A DNA stretch of 23,224 nt. Origin: DAOTUL01 sp034437435 (GTDB taxonomy: Bacteria; Chloroflexota; Anaerolineae; Aggregatilineales; Phototrophicaceae). The stretch spans positions 1-23,224 of the forward strand of contig CAYQJO010000043.1 of assembly GCA_964417785.1 (NCBI GenBank), given 5' to 3'. This document shows positions 7,709-15,253 of the stretch, one piece after another. Numbering within the stretch: position 1 is the first letter of the stretch; every line of letters starts with the position of its first letter. The position numbers were made by a program, and so were the translations under genes. A model generated the notes under the pieces. It was not told the origin of the DNA and searched no databases. It was given only the letters and a program-made list of their open reading frames with translations.

Positions 7709-8644
7709 ATGGTTATGCCCAATTTTTTCATTGTCGGGGCCGCAAAAAGTGGTACGACGGCTTTATATGACTATCTCAAACAACATCCGCAAGTCTTCAT
7801 GAGCGAAAACAAAGAACCCTTCTTTTTCGCCATGGAGGGCAAACCGATTGACTTCAAAGGACCGAGAGACCAGGAGATACTCACCCATCAAATCGTCAAC
7901 GACATCAGCGCATACGAAGCGTTGTTTGCGGGTGTCACAAACGAGATTGCTATCGGTGAGGCATCCACCATCTACCTGTACGATCCTGCATGCGCACAGC
8001 GCATTTACGACCGGATTCCCGACGCCAGAATCATTATCGGTTTGCGCAACCCGGTCGGGCGGGCGTTTTCCAGCTATATGCATCTCCGCCGTGATGGGCG
8101 CGAACCCCTGGACGACTTTGAAGCGGCCATGGCCCAGGAAGAACGGCGCATCAAAGAGGGCTATGAACCCCTGTGGCATTACAGGCGGGTCGGTTTATAT
8201 TATGACAGCCTGAAGCGCTACTACGACATCTTCCCCAGGGAGCATATCTATGTCTATCTGTTCGAGGATTTAAGACGCGATTCGCTGGCAGTCACCCAGG
8301 CCATATTCGCGTTTCTTGGGGTAAACCCCGGCTTCAGACCAGATACGGAAATCCAACATAATGTGAGCGGCGCACCCAAAAACCGCTATCTGCATGAGGT
8401 ACATAATTTTTTGCTACGACCACATAATCCGATTAAAGACGCGGTCAAACCCCTGCTGCCGGAACGCATACGCAAGCGGATGTTGCATAGTGTGGTTGAT
8501 CACATACGTGAGATCAATATGGAGCGCGGTTCGGTTGACCCTGAAGTCCAGCGGCGTATGATTGAGTATTTCCACGAAGACATCCTCAAGGTCCAGGATT
8601 TCATCGAACGCGATCTCTCATCATGGCTGGTTGTAAAGGAGTGA
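7709..8644 (+). CDS. PAPS-dependent sulfotransferase
   Basis: A 311-residue soluble sulfotransferase of the heparan/NodH-like group. The 5'-phosphosulfate binding loop is GAAKSGTTAL at residues 10-19 directly after the first beta strand, and the 3'-phosphate binding region is LRNPVGRAFSSYMH beginning around Arg113. Both are intact, so it should transfer sulfate from PAPS to an acceptor hydroxyl, most likely a sugar in the exported polysaccharide. The ATG at 7709 is chosen because GGGAG lies 8 bases upstream; an in-frame TTG at 7682 would overlap the flippase gene, and an ATG at 7715 is also possible. It follows flippase B closely, and the PAPS supplier is encoded just upstream. Its last 24 bases overlap the convergent membrane polymerase gene. 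Confidence 0.9.
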   Translation: MVMPNFFIVGAAKSGTTALYDYLKQHPQVFMSENKEPFFFAMEGKPIDFKGPRDQEILTHQIVNDISAYEALFAGVTNEIAIGEASTIYLYDPACAQRIYDRIPDARIIIGLRNPVGRAFSSYMHLRRDGREPLDDFEAAMAQEERRIKEGYEPLWHYRRVGLYYDSLKRYYDIFPREHIYVYLFEDLRRDSLAVTQAIFAFLGVNPGFRPDTEIQHNVSGAPKNRYLHEVHNFLLRPHNPIKDAVKPLLPERIRKRMLHSVVDHIREINMERGSVDPEVQRRMIEYFHEDILKVQDFIERDLSSWLVVKE

Positions 8645-9901
8645 GCTGGATTTACGCCGATAGGGCATGAATTCAGGCGGTGTCTGGCGCAAAACCAACC
8701 CATAGATCACGGCCACATAGATGACCCAGCGCATATCCACCATTCGGATCAACGATTCGGTTGACATGGTGGAAATCAAGATAAACAACAGGAAGAACAA
8801 CGGGAAATAGCTCTCGGGGGTGCGCACAGTACGGATATGGAGAACGGCGCGAATGACGGCAACAATATAACCAATGCCAAAAGCGACTGTCGCGACCAGA
8901 CCGACATCCAGAGCCATATCAATCCAGTGGTTGTGGGCAAAGGGTGCGTCCTGCCACACGATTAGACGAAAGATCGGCGCATTATCTGAGAAAGACGCAT
9001 CCAGCCCAAAACCCGTGAGCGGATACTGCCGGATCAACTCAAAGCTGGCTGACCAGAGTTCGGTTCGTCCGGTGAGGGTCACATCGCGGCCCAGCGCGTT
9101 CAGAATGACCTCGTAGTTCATCAATATATAAAAGGAAAACAGAGCCACAATCGGCGTTAGTAGCAGCAGAAGGCCGAAGAACAATTCATGGCGCAGGCGG
9201 ACAAATCGCATCATGATAGGTCCAATCAGCGCAAGGCCGATAACTGATGCCATGGCGGTCGCACTACCGGTGTTGTAAATGCCGATAAAAAGCAGCAGTG
9301 CCACCAACCAGCGCCAACGGCCCAGGGACCTTCCCGCCAGGAAGACAGCGACGAACCCCAACGACAGATACGGCCCCAGATGGTTTTTCTGTGTGTAGAT
9401 ACCGCGCCACAACCCTTTATGCGCTTCGGCGGTCTCTACACCGAACTGGGGTAGAAAGATGACGAGAAATAACGTAGAAAACAACGAGAACAGCGCCATA
9501 CCCAGAACCAGATCAAGCTGCTCTTCCAGGCTAAAACGCATGGCGATGAACAGACCGAAAATCACCATCATATACAACCAGATCGCAGCCCGCAGGCTGG
9601 TCATCGGTTCGAGCGACCAGAAGACCGAGGCCAGCGACAGAATCAGGACGATGGTCATGGGCCAATCCCGGATGATGGTGTGGACCACCTGGGGAATATA
9701 GCGCCATAAGATCAGGACACTCCAACCGACGGCCATCAGGTAAAATCCGGTCACCGGCAGTTCAATGATTTTCTTATGGAAGATACCGTTCGAGACCAGA
9801 ACCAGCAGCAGAATAACCAGGTACTTCTCCAGACGTTCAAAGCGAAGCTGGCTGGTCAGAGTGGACATATGGGTTTCTGCATAACTCTGGATAGCGGCCA
9901 T
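8621..9901 (-). CDS. O-antigen ligase/polymerase-like membrane protein (Wzy_C/WaaL type)
   Basis: A 426-residue polytopic membrane protein with about 11-12 hydrophobic segments. The signature region is RGIYTQKNHLGPYLSLGFVA (from about residue 170), followed by a large periplasmic-loop-like part with LTGRTELW (about residue 275), YPLTGFGLDASF and FAHNHWIDMALDVG. These motifs are characteristic of the Wzy_C family, whose members polymerise or ligate lipid-linked glycan repeats on the outer face of the inner membrane. The start at 9901 has AGGG about 8 bases upstream and an extended -10 box 36-44 bases upstream. An in-frame ATG at 9985 lies upstream of that box and is rejected. It faces the sulfotransferase gene and overlaps its end. 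Ligase versus polymerase cannot be decided from sequence. Confidence 0.85.
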   Translation of the reverse strand: MAAIQSYAETHMSTLTSQLRFERLEKYLVILLLVLVSNGIFHKKIIELPVTGFYLMAVGWSVLILWRYIPQVVHTIIRDWPMTIVLILSLASVFWSLEPMTSLRAAIWLYMMVIFGLFIAMRFSLEEQLDLVLGMALFSLFSTLFLVIFLPQFGVETAEAHKGLWRGIYTQKNHLGPYLSLGFVAVFLAGRSLGRWRWLVALLLFIGIYNTGSATAMASVIGLALIGPIMMRFVRLRHELFFGLLLLLTPIVALFSFYILMNYEVILNALGRDVTLTGRTELWSASFELIRQYPLTGFGLDASFSDNAPIFRLIVWQDAPFAHNHWIDMALDVGLVATVAFGIGYIVAVIRAVLHIRTVRTPESYFPLFFLLFILISTMSTESLIRMVDMRWVIYVAVIYGLVLRQTPPEFMPYRRKSSSLLYNQP

Positions 9902-9936
9902 CAAATCTACCCTGAATCTAATCGTTCGGCATACAG

Positions 9937-9945
9937 ATTTTATCA
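9937..9945 (-). promoter_or_regulatory. Extended -10 promoter for the membrane polymerase gene
   Basis: On the minus strand TGATAAAAT reads as TG-n-TAAAAT, an extended -10 element, with TTCATC as a weak -35 about 17 bases further upstream. Transcription would start near 9930, leaving about 29 bases of leader before the ATG at 9901. Confidence 0.5.
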
Positions 9946-10008
9946 CAGAGAAGTTCTTTGATGAATACCAGCGGCCTTTTAGCATGATGAAAGGACAATC
10001 ATAAACAC

Positions 10009-10017
10009 TGGTACAAT
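10009..10017 (+). promoter_or_regulatory. Extended -10 promoter for the GT4-GT2 operon
   Basis: TGGTACAAT (10009-10017) matches TG-n-TACAAT, an extended -10 element. No good -35 is seen. The predicted start near 10024 leaves a short leader holding AAGGAGAA ahead of the ATG at 10052. It stands back to back with the minus-strand promoter at 9937-9945. Confidence 0.5.
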
Positions 10018-10051
10018 GGCATCTGTATCATAACCAAGGAGAACACCCATA

Positions 10052-11230
10052 ATGCCAGGTGTGCTGATTATCGTAGAAAATCTGCCGGTCCCGAACGACC
10101 GACGGGTCTGGCTGGAAGCCACGACGCTGCAAAAAGCGGGTTACACGGTTTCTGTGATTTCGATCAAAGGCAAGAACACGAGAAAGACCTACGAAAAGCT
10201 GGACGATGTGCATGTGTATCGTTACCCGGCCCCGCCCACAACCAGCGGAACCCTGAGCTTTATCTTTGAGTTCTCCTACTGCTGGATTATGTCGTTCCTG
10301 TTATCCCTGGTGGTGGCTGCCCGGCACGGCTTCGACGTTCTACATGCCTGCAACCCGCCGGAGACCTTCTGGCTGATCGGTCGCTTCTACAAGCTTTTCG
10401 GCGTCCGCTTCATCTTTGACCACCACGATCTCTCGCCTGAGATGTATCTGTCGCGCTTTGGTACGCAAGGCACCGCCTATAAAGGGCTGCTCCTGCTGGA
10501 AAATCTGACGTTCCGCACCGCCGATCTGGTACTGACCACCAACGAGACCCACAAACGCATCGCCATCGAACGGGGCAAGTATCCAGAAGACAGGATTTAC
10601 ATCGTGCGCAGTGGCCCTGACCAGGATGTGCTGCACCCGGTGGAACCCGAACCCGATCTGAAACGGGGTTATCAATATATGGTGAGCTATCTGGGCGTGA
10701 TTAACCCCCAGGATGGTGTGGATACGCTGGTCGAAGTCGCGCATAAACTCATCAAAGAGCGCGGACGCGAAGACATCCTGTTTGTTATCATGGGGACCGG
10801 TGATGCACAGCCCGATCTGGTCCAACAGGCCAACCAGCTTGGCATTGCAGATTACTTCTATTTCACCGGATGGGTCGAGCAAAAAGACATCGTGCGCTAT
10901 CTCTCCACCACCGATGTCGCTGTAGACACCATGCCCAAAACCCCTTACAGCGATGCCGCAACCATGAATAAAATCCTGGAATATATGGCGGTCGGTTGTC
11001 CGATTGTATGCTTCGACCTGGTTGAATCGCGGGTCTCCGCCCAGGATACCGCCATCTATGCTCGCCCCGACGACCAGGATGATATGGCGGATAAAATCGA
11101 AGAACTGCTGGCAGACCCGAAAAGGCGCAAGGCGATGAGTGATGCCGGTCGCGAACGGATTGAGACCGAACTCTCGTGGGAACACCAGCGCACATTTTTA
11201 CTATCGGCCTATGACGCCGTTACAGACTGA
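10052..11230 (+). CDS. GT4-family glycosyltransferase (WbuB-like)
   Basis: A 392-residue GT-B retaining glycosyltransferase, probably peripheral at the inner membrane. The N-terminal acceptor domain opens with VLIIVENLPVPNDRRVWLEA, the opening pattern of WbuB-like enzymes, and includes the helix-capping FIFDHHDLSPEMY. The C-terminal domain has SYLGVINPQDGVDTLVE, FTGWVEQKDIVRYLS and the donor-binding E-x7-E-like stretch KILEYMAVGCPIVCFD. Length and domain order are normal. AAGGAG lies about 10 bases before the ATG. It is followed after 30 bases by a GT2 gene and probably shares its transcript, which ends at the terminator at 12292-12318. Donor and acceptor sugars cannot be told from sequence; the neighbouring flippase and polymerase genes point to repeat-unit assembly. 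Confidence 0.9.
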   Translation: MPGVLIIVENLPVPNDRRVWLEATTLQKAGYTVSVISIKGKNTRKTYEKLDDVHVYRYPAPPTTSGTLSFIFEFSYCWIMSFLLSLVVAARHGFDVLHACNPPETFWLIGRFYKLFGVRFIFDHHDLSPEMYLSRFGTQGTAYKGLLLLENLTFRTADLVLTTNETHKRIAIERGKYPEDRIYIVRSGPDQDVLHPVEPEPDLKRGYQYMVSYLGVINPQDGVDTLVEVAHKLIKERGREDILFVIMGTGDAQPDLVQQANQLGIADYFYFTGWVEQKDIVRYLSTTDVAVDTMPKTPYSDAATMNKILEYMAVGCPIVCFDLVESRVSAQDTAIYARPDDQDDMADKIEELLADPKRRKAMSDAGRERIETELSWEHQRTFLLSAYDAVTD

Positions 11231-11260
11231 AACCATAATAAGATCAGGAGCCAATAAGCT

Positions 11261-12241
11261 ATGGTCACACAAGACAACACTGCACTTCCGACCGTCGATG
11301 TGATTATCCTATCCTGGAATCGCGCCGACACCACCCTGGAAGCCATCGACAGCGCCCTGGCGCAAAAGGACGTGGCGGTCACCATCTATGTTTTCGATCA
11401 GGGCAGTGAGGAAGACCAACTAACGGCCCTGCGGGAACGCGCAGCAGATGGTCAAATCGTGTTAATCGAAAACGGTCACAATATCGGTCCGGGCGGTGGG
11501 CGCAATGTCGCCATGCGGCACGGCAGCAACACCTATATCGTCGGTATCGACAACGATGCCGAATTCGAGAACGAGTACACCATCAAAACCGCCATTGAGC
11601 GTTTTGAGCAGCAGCCCGACCTGGGCTTGATCGGCTTCCGCATCCGGAATTTCTACACCGGCGACGACGACATGCACAGTATGACAACCTACCCGAGGGA
11701 ATTGCAAGATCGCCTGGATGAGGAATTTCTGACGACACGCTATGTTGCCTGCGGCCATGCCATCCGGCGCGAGGCATTCGACACGACTCGCGGCTACGAT
11801 GACGCTTTGTTTTTTATGTGCGAAGAACGCGACCTGGCCTACCAGATCATCAACAACGGTTATCAGGTCATCTACTATCCCAAAGTTGCCGTGATGCACA
11901 AAGTCTCGCCAGAAGGGCGCTTCTGGTGGAAGGGCAACCGTTACTACTATCTATCCCGGAATGCGATCTACCTGGATTTCAAATACTACCAGGAGCCGCA
12001 GCGTACAGCGATTCTCTACATGGGTTATATCGTTCGCGGCGTCTATAACAAGGTGCTGGGGCAGGGTGTACGCGGAACTTTCGACTCGCTCAAGATGATC
12101 CAGCAGTTGACCGACGACACCCAGGTCAAACTCAACCCTGATGCCCGCCATTACATCTGGGAGAATGACGGTCGTTTCCGTGGGAACATGCTTCGCCGCG
12201 CCCGCCGTGATCTGTTCCGCAATCTGAGTGTGGATCGTTAA
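11261..12241 (+). CDS. GT2-family glycosyltransferase
   Basis: A 326-residue GT-A inverting glycosyltransferase. The N-terminal nucleotide-binding fold begins VDVIILSWNRADTTLEAI, with NGHNIGPGGGRNVAMRHG and the metal-binding DxD as DND in VGIDNDAEF. The acceptor half has ACGHAIRREAF and FFMCEERDLAYQI, where the acidic EERD occupies the usual catalytic ED position, and a conserved H-K in AVMHKVSPEG. A basic C-terminal tail (RRARRDLFR) could assist membrane contact. No membrane segments were noticed, so it is probably cytoplasmic. GGAG lies about 10 bases before the ATG. It is the last gene before a strong intrinsic terminator. Rhamnosyl or similar transfer in polysaccharide assembly is plausible but the sugar is unknown. 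Confidence 0.9.
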   Translation: MVTQDNTALPTVDVIILSWNRADTTLEAIDSALAQKDVAVTIYVFDQGSEEDQLTALRERAADGQIVLIENGHNIGPGGGRNVAMRHGSNTYIVGIDNDAEFENEYTIKTAIERFEQQPDLGLIGFRIRNFYTGDDDMHSMTTYPRELQDRLDEEFLTTRYVACGHAIRREAFDTTRGYDDALFFMCEERDLAYQIINNGYQVIYYPKVAVMHKVSPEGRFWWKGNRYYYLSRNAIYLDFKYYQEPQRTAILYMGYIVRGVYNKVLGQGVRGTFDSLKMIQQLTDDTQVKLNPDARHYIWENDGRFRGNMLRRARRDLFRNLSVDR

Positions 12242-12291
12242 TCGTTTGGTAGGGGGTAGATTGTTACAACACCCCCAACTATAATTACACC

Positions 12292-12318
12292 AACAGGGCC
12301 ATAGTCCCTGTTTTTTTT
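12292..12318 (+). terminator. Intrinsic terminator after the GT4-GT2 operon
   Basis: AACAGGG (12292-12298) pairs with CCCTGTT (12306-12312) around a 7-base loop and runs into eight T (12311-12318). It is the clearest terminator in the window. A second possible stem, GGGGGT (12252-12257) with ACCCCC (12271-12276), lies just upstream. A TATAAT at 12280-12285 sits immediately before the hairpin. It could belong to a promoter for the xylanase gene, but no matching -35 is evident. Confidence 0.9.
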
Positions 12319-12337
12319 GTGTTGTACAGGGAGTCGT

Positions 12338-13396
12338 ATGATAAACAAGCTGCTGATTATCAGCATCGTACTTGTGTTCAGTATCGGTACACATTCTCAG
12401 GATACACCGTCCTTACGCGAACTGGGCGAGGAACAAGGCATACTGATCGGTACGGCTGTTGACTTCGACCCACTCGCCTCGGATGACACTTACGCAAGCG
12501 TCCTGGCACAGCACTACAACATGGTGATCCCAACCAATGAGATGAAAATGCGTACGTTGCGGCCCACACCAGATGAATTCAACTTCAACCGGGCCGACGG
12601 GATCGTCGCCTTCGCGCAGGAGAACGATATGCAGGTGCGCGGTGGTCCACTGGTGTGGCATCAAGCGGTGGCTTACTGGGTACGGCATCGCAACATCAGC
12701 CGGGATGAAGCCATGGCGGTCCTGGAGGAGCATGTCAAGACCGTCGTCAGTTATTATAAGGGAAAGATCTTCGCCTGGGATGTCGTTAACGAAGCGGTGC
12801 ATGACAGTGGCCTGGCCCTGCGCGGGACCGACATTCCCCTCTATGACAGCGACAGCCTGTGGTTGACAACCATCGGCCCCGAGTATATCGCCCTGGCCTT
12901 CCAGTGGGCGCATGAAGCTGATCCGGATGCGCTGTTGTTCTATAATGACTACAACACAGAGAAATCACGCACAAAAGCCAACGCGGTCTACAATCTGGTG
13001 GCCTCACTGGTGGAGCAGGGAGTCCCGATCCATGGCGTCGGCTTTCAGATGCACATCAACGCATCCGAACCGCCCGACTACAACTTCATCCGGAGTGAAT
13101 TCGCCCGAATCAGCGAGTTGGGACTGCAAATTCACATCACCGAGCTGGATGTTCGGATCAGCGACATGGACACACCACGATCAGAAAGCTTGCAGAGACA
13201 GGCCGACATCTACCGTGAAGTGACCAACATCTGCCTGGAATTTGACAGTTGCACAGCGCTGATCACCTGGGGATTCACCGACCGTTATTCCTGGCTGAAT
13301 ACCCCGGCTGACGAAAATGCACCGCTCCCCTTTGATATGAACTACCAGCCCAAACCGGCGTTTTTCGCCCTTTCAGATGTTTTATCCGCCAATTGA
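12338..13396 (+). CDS. Secreted GH10 endo-beta-1,4-xylanase-like protein
   Basis: A 352-residue protein with an N-terminal signal peptide (MINKLLIISIVLVFSIGTHS, cleavage near residue 19) and a single GH10 TIM barrel. Acid/base Glu152 lies in VVNEAVHD and nucleophile Glu269 in ITELDV. Other active-site pieces are present: NEMK, the QMH pair in GVGFQMHI, and ITWGFTDRYSW. One oddity: the family motif HTLVWH reads GPLVWH here (Gly103-Pro104), so the first histidine, which in characterised GH10 enzymes lines the -1 subsite, is missing. The substrate may differ from plain xylan. No carbohydrate-binding module or anchor is seen. Start at 12338 is set by AGGGAG just upstream; an earlier in-frame TTG at 12317 lies in the terminator T run. 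It is followed after 29 bases by the DUF5060 gene. Confidence 0.9.
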   Translation: MINKLLIISIVLVFSIGTHSQDTPSLRELGEEQGILIGTAVDFDPLASDDTYASVLAQHYNMVIPTNEMKMRTLRPTPDEFNFNRADGIVAFAQENDMQVRGGPLVWHQAVAYWVRHRNISRDEAMAVLEEHVKTVVSYYKGKIFAWDVVNEAVHDSGLALRGTDIPLYDSDSLWLTTIGPEYIALAFQWAHEADPDALLFYNDYNTEKSRTKANAVYNLVASLVEQGVPIHGVGFQMHINASEPPDYNFIRSEFARISELGLQIHITELDVRISDMDTPRSESLQRQADIYREVTNICLEFDSCTALITWGFTDRYSWLNTPADENAPLPFDMNYQPKPAFFALSDVLSAN

Positions 13397-13425
13397 TCTA
13401 CACCCACCCGTCACGGAGGATTTCG

Positions 13426-14367
13426 ATGAAAACAGTTCTACTCGCCCTCGTTCTGCTGGCGTTGTTTTTGTCCGCGCCAACCGCCACAACCGCTCAAATC
13501 GGCTATGTTCCGTTGTGGCAACCGATAGAATGGTCAGCAACGGACAATAACTACGAAGGCAATCCTTTTGACGTCATCGCCAACGTGACCTTTACCCACA
13601 TCGAAAGTGGTGAAGTGCGTAGTACAGAGATGTATTACACCGGTGCCAATACATGGAGCTTCCGTTTTGCCGCAACCCGACTGGGCGAATGGGCTTATGA
13701 GACCAGCAGCGAGGAATCCGAACTCGATGGCTTGAATGGCCGGGTTTTCGCGGCCCCGCCCAGCGACCCAAACACCACCGGCTATCTGACCTACAGCAGC
13801 AACCAGTATATGATCCAGACCGGCGAACAGGGCGAAATGAGTCCCTACAACTTCAGCGTTTTCAACAGTTCACGCTATGAACTGGCTGAGTTTCGCGGTA
13901 GACCGCACCGCTTTACCAATATCCTGAATGAAGCCGAAGAAAACGGCTTCGATGTTGTTGCGATAGACATCAAACACAACTGGTTCAAACTGGGCGCGAC
14001 CGGCTACGATGACCACCGCAATATCGAGCCAGACCTGGAGACCTTCGCGCTGATCGATTACCTGTTGAACATGGCCCGTAACCGCAATATACGGGTGCAT
14101 TTCTGGGTCTGGGATGGCGAGAACCAACTGGAGACGCCCGTTGGCCTGGACGGCGGCGTGAACGGTGAAACGGATCGACGCCTACAACGGTATATTGCTG
14201 CTCGCTTAGGGCCGAATCCGGGTTGGAGCATGAGCTATGCCGCTGACGCCAGCCAGTGGGTCACAGCCAGCCAGATCAACGACTGGGCCGCTTACATACT
14301 GGAACAGTCTTTGTGGCCGCATGTTCTGATGGCAGATGGCAGCAACACGTCCATTTTGAATCGCTAA
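13426..14367 (+). CDS. Secreted DUF5060 protein with a shortened glycosidase-like barrel
   Basis: A 313-residue protein with a signal peptide (MKTVLLALVLLALFLSAP, cleavage near AQ at 23-24). Residues ~30-115 form a beta-rich DUF5060 domain (WSATDNNYEGNPFDV, TWSFRFAATRLGEWAYET, LDGLNGRVF), usually found ahead of DUF4038-type glycosidase barrels, the group that includes GH140 apiosidases. Residues ~120-313 resemble the first part of such a barrel (VVAIDIKHNW, IRVHFWVWDGENQ, ASQINDWAAYILEQSLWPHVLMADGSNT), but the protein stops where intact relatives, as I remember them, continue for another ~150-200 residues. No continuation is visible in the ~80 bases before the next gene. GGAGGA lies 5 bases before the ATG. 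It may be a truncated, possibly non-catalytic, glycan-binding protein; the link to apiose release is suggested only by the adjacent apiose operon. Confidence 0.75.
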   Translation: MKTVLLALVLLALFLSAPTATTAQIGYVPLWQPIEWSATDNNYEGNPFDVIANVTFTHIESGEVRSTEMYYTGANTWSFRFAATRLGEWAYETSSEESELDGLNGRVFAAPPSDPNTTGYLTYSSNQYMIQTGEQGEMSPYNFSVFNSSRYELAEFRGRPHRFTNILNEAEENGFDVVAIDIKHNWFKLGATGYDDHRNIEPDLETFALIDYLLNMARNRNIRVHFWVWDGENQLETPVGLDGGVNGETDRRLQRYIAARLGPNPGWSMSYAADASQWVTASQINDWAAYILEQSLWPHVLMADGSNTSILNR

Positions 14368-14370
14368 AAC

Positions 14371-14400
14371 TTGCACAGCGAGGAATATGCGCGGTATACT
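14371..14400 (+). promoter_or_regulatory. Near-consensus sigma70 promoter of the apiose operon
   Basis: TTGCAC (14371-14376) and TATACT (14395-14400) are separated by 18 bases. Transcription would begin near 14407, about 40 bases before the ATG at 14447. The promoter starts 3 bases after the DUF5060 stop codon, which separates the secreted-protein genes from the catabolic operon. Confidence 0.7.
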
Positions 14401-14428
14401 ATCTGAAATTGCATTGAGATTTCAGATA
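14400..14428. promoter_or_regulatory. 10-bp inverted repeat operator over the predicted start site
   Basis: TATCTGAAAT (14400-14409) is perfectly inverted as ATTTCAGATA (14419-14428) around the 9 bases TGCATTGAG. It begins at the last base of the -10 box and covers the expected transcription start, the classic position for a repressor. The GntR/FCD regulator at the end of the same operon is the natural candidate to bind it. A simple RNA hairpin role is the alternative; there is no T tract. Confidence 0.6.
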
Positions 14429-14446
14429 GATATTTCGAGGGTTCTT

Positions 14447-15247
14447 ATGAAATTAGGCATCGGTTCTTACGCATATTATTGGGCGATGGGTGTCCCCGGT
14501 TACCCACCGTCAAATCCCATGACCGCGCTGCAATTCCTGGACCGGGCCGCTGCTCACGGCGTTCATCTGGTCCAGGTGGCCGACAATCTCCCGCTGCACA
14601 CCCTCGACAATCTGGATGAATTTCATACCCACGCGAACGCGCTCGGAATCGCGGTAGAAGTCGGCACACGCGGGATCGCCCCCGATCTGCTGCACACCTA
14701 TTTGAGGCTGGCGCAGCGTTTTGGCACAAATATCGTCCGCACCATACCCGACACCGCCGACCATCATCCATCGGTCGATGAGATCATCGGCACACTGAAA
14801 GACATCGCACCGGAATTCGCGGCGGCGGGCGTTTATCTCGCCCTGGAGAATTACGACCGCTTCAAGTCGGCGGAGATGGCGCAAATGGTGGAGCAGATCG
14901 GCAGCGACCATGTAGGCATCTGCCTGGATACGGTGAATTCGTTCGGTTCACTTGAAGGTCCGGAGATCGTGGTCGCAACCCTCGGCCCATTCATCGTCAA
15001 TCTGCACATCAAAGAGTTCACGATCCAGCGGGCCAGTTACGTGATGGGATTCGAGTTGATGGGAAAACCAGCAGGGCAGGGGATGCTCAATATTCCCTGG
15101 CTGCTGGATCAACTCAAGGGGCGTGAGTTTAACGCGATCCTTGAACTCTGGCCGCCGCCAGAAGTCGCACTGGCCGCCACCATCGCCAAAGAGGAACGCT
15201 GGGTCCGGGAGAGTATCGCCTATTTGCGACAGTACATTACGAGATGA
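14447..15247 (+). CDS. oiaC: Xylose-isomerase-like TIM barrel, probable 3-oxo-isoapionate decarboxylase
   Basis: A 266-residue cytoplasmic protein of the sugar phosphate isomerase/epimerase (AP_endonuc_2) fold. Metal-ligand positions are visible in order: Glu in LALENYDR, Asp in ICLDTVNS, His in NLHIKEF and Glu in ILELWPP. The N-terminus MKLGIGSYAYYWAMGVPG and the VADNLPLHTLD and VEVGTRG segments match my memory of the OiaC family, which decarboxylates 3-oxo-isoapionate to L-erythrulose in the oxidative D-apiose pathway. An apiose isomerase or an unrelated epimerase remains possible. The ATG at 14447 has GAGGG 5 bases upstream; an in-frame ATG at 14387 lies inside the promoter. It is the first gene of the operon and ends 6 bases before the apnL-like gene, whose context strengthens the assignment. 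Confidence 0.65.
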   Translation: MKLGIGSYAYYWAMGVPGYPPSNPMTALQFLDRAAAHGVHLVQVADNLPLHTLDNLDEFHTHANALGIAVEVGTRGIAPDLLHTYLRLAQRFGTNIVRTIPDTADHHPSVDEIIGTLKDIAPEFAAAGVYLALENYDRFKSAEMAQMVEQIGSDHVGICLDTVNSFGSLEGPEIVVATLGPFIVNLHIKEFTIQRASYVMGFELMGKPAGQGMLNIPWLLDQLKGREFNAILELWPPPEVALAATIAKEERWVRESIAYLRQYITR

Positions 15248-15253
15248 TGGATT

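Noticed and set aside
10340..11185. Minus-strand open frame of 281 codons opposite the GT4 gene
   Set aside because: Antisense shadow of a well-supported glycosyltransferase; no recognisable protein features.
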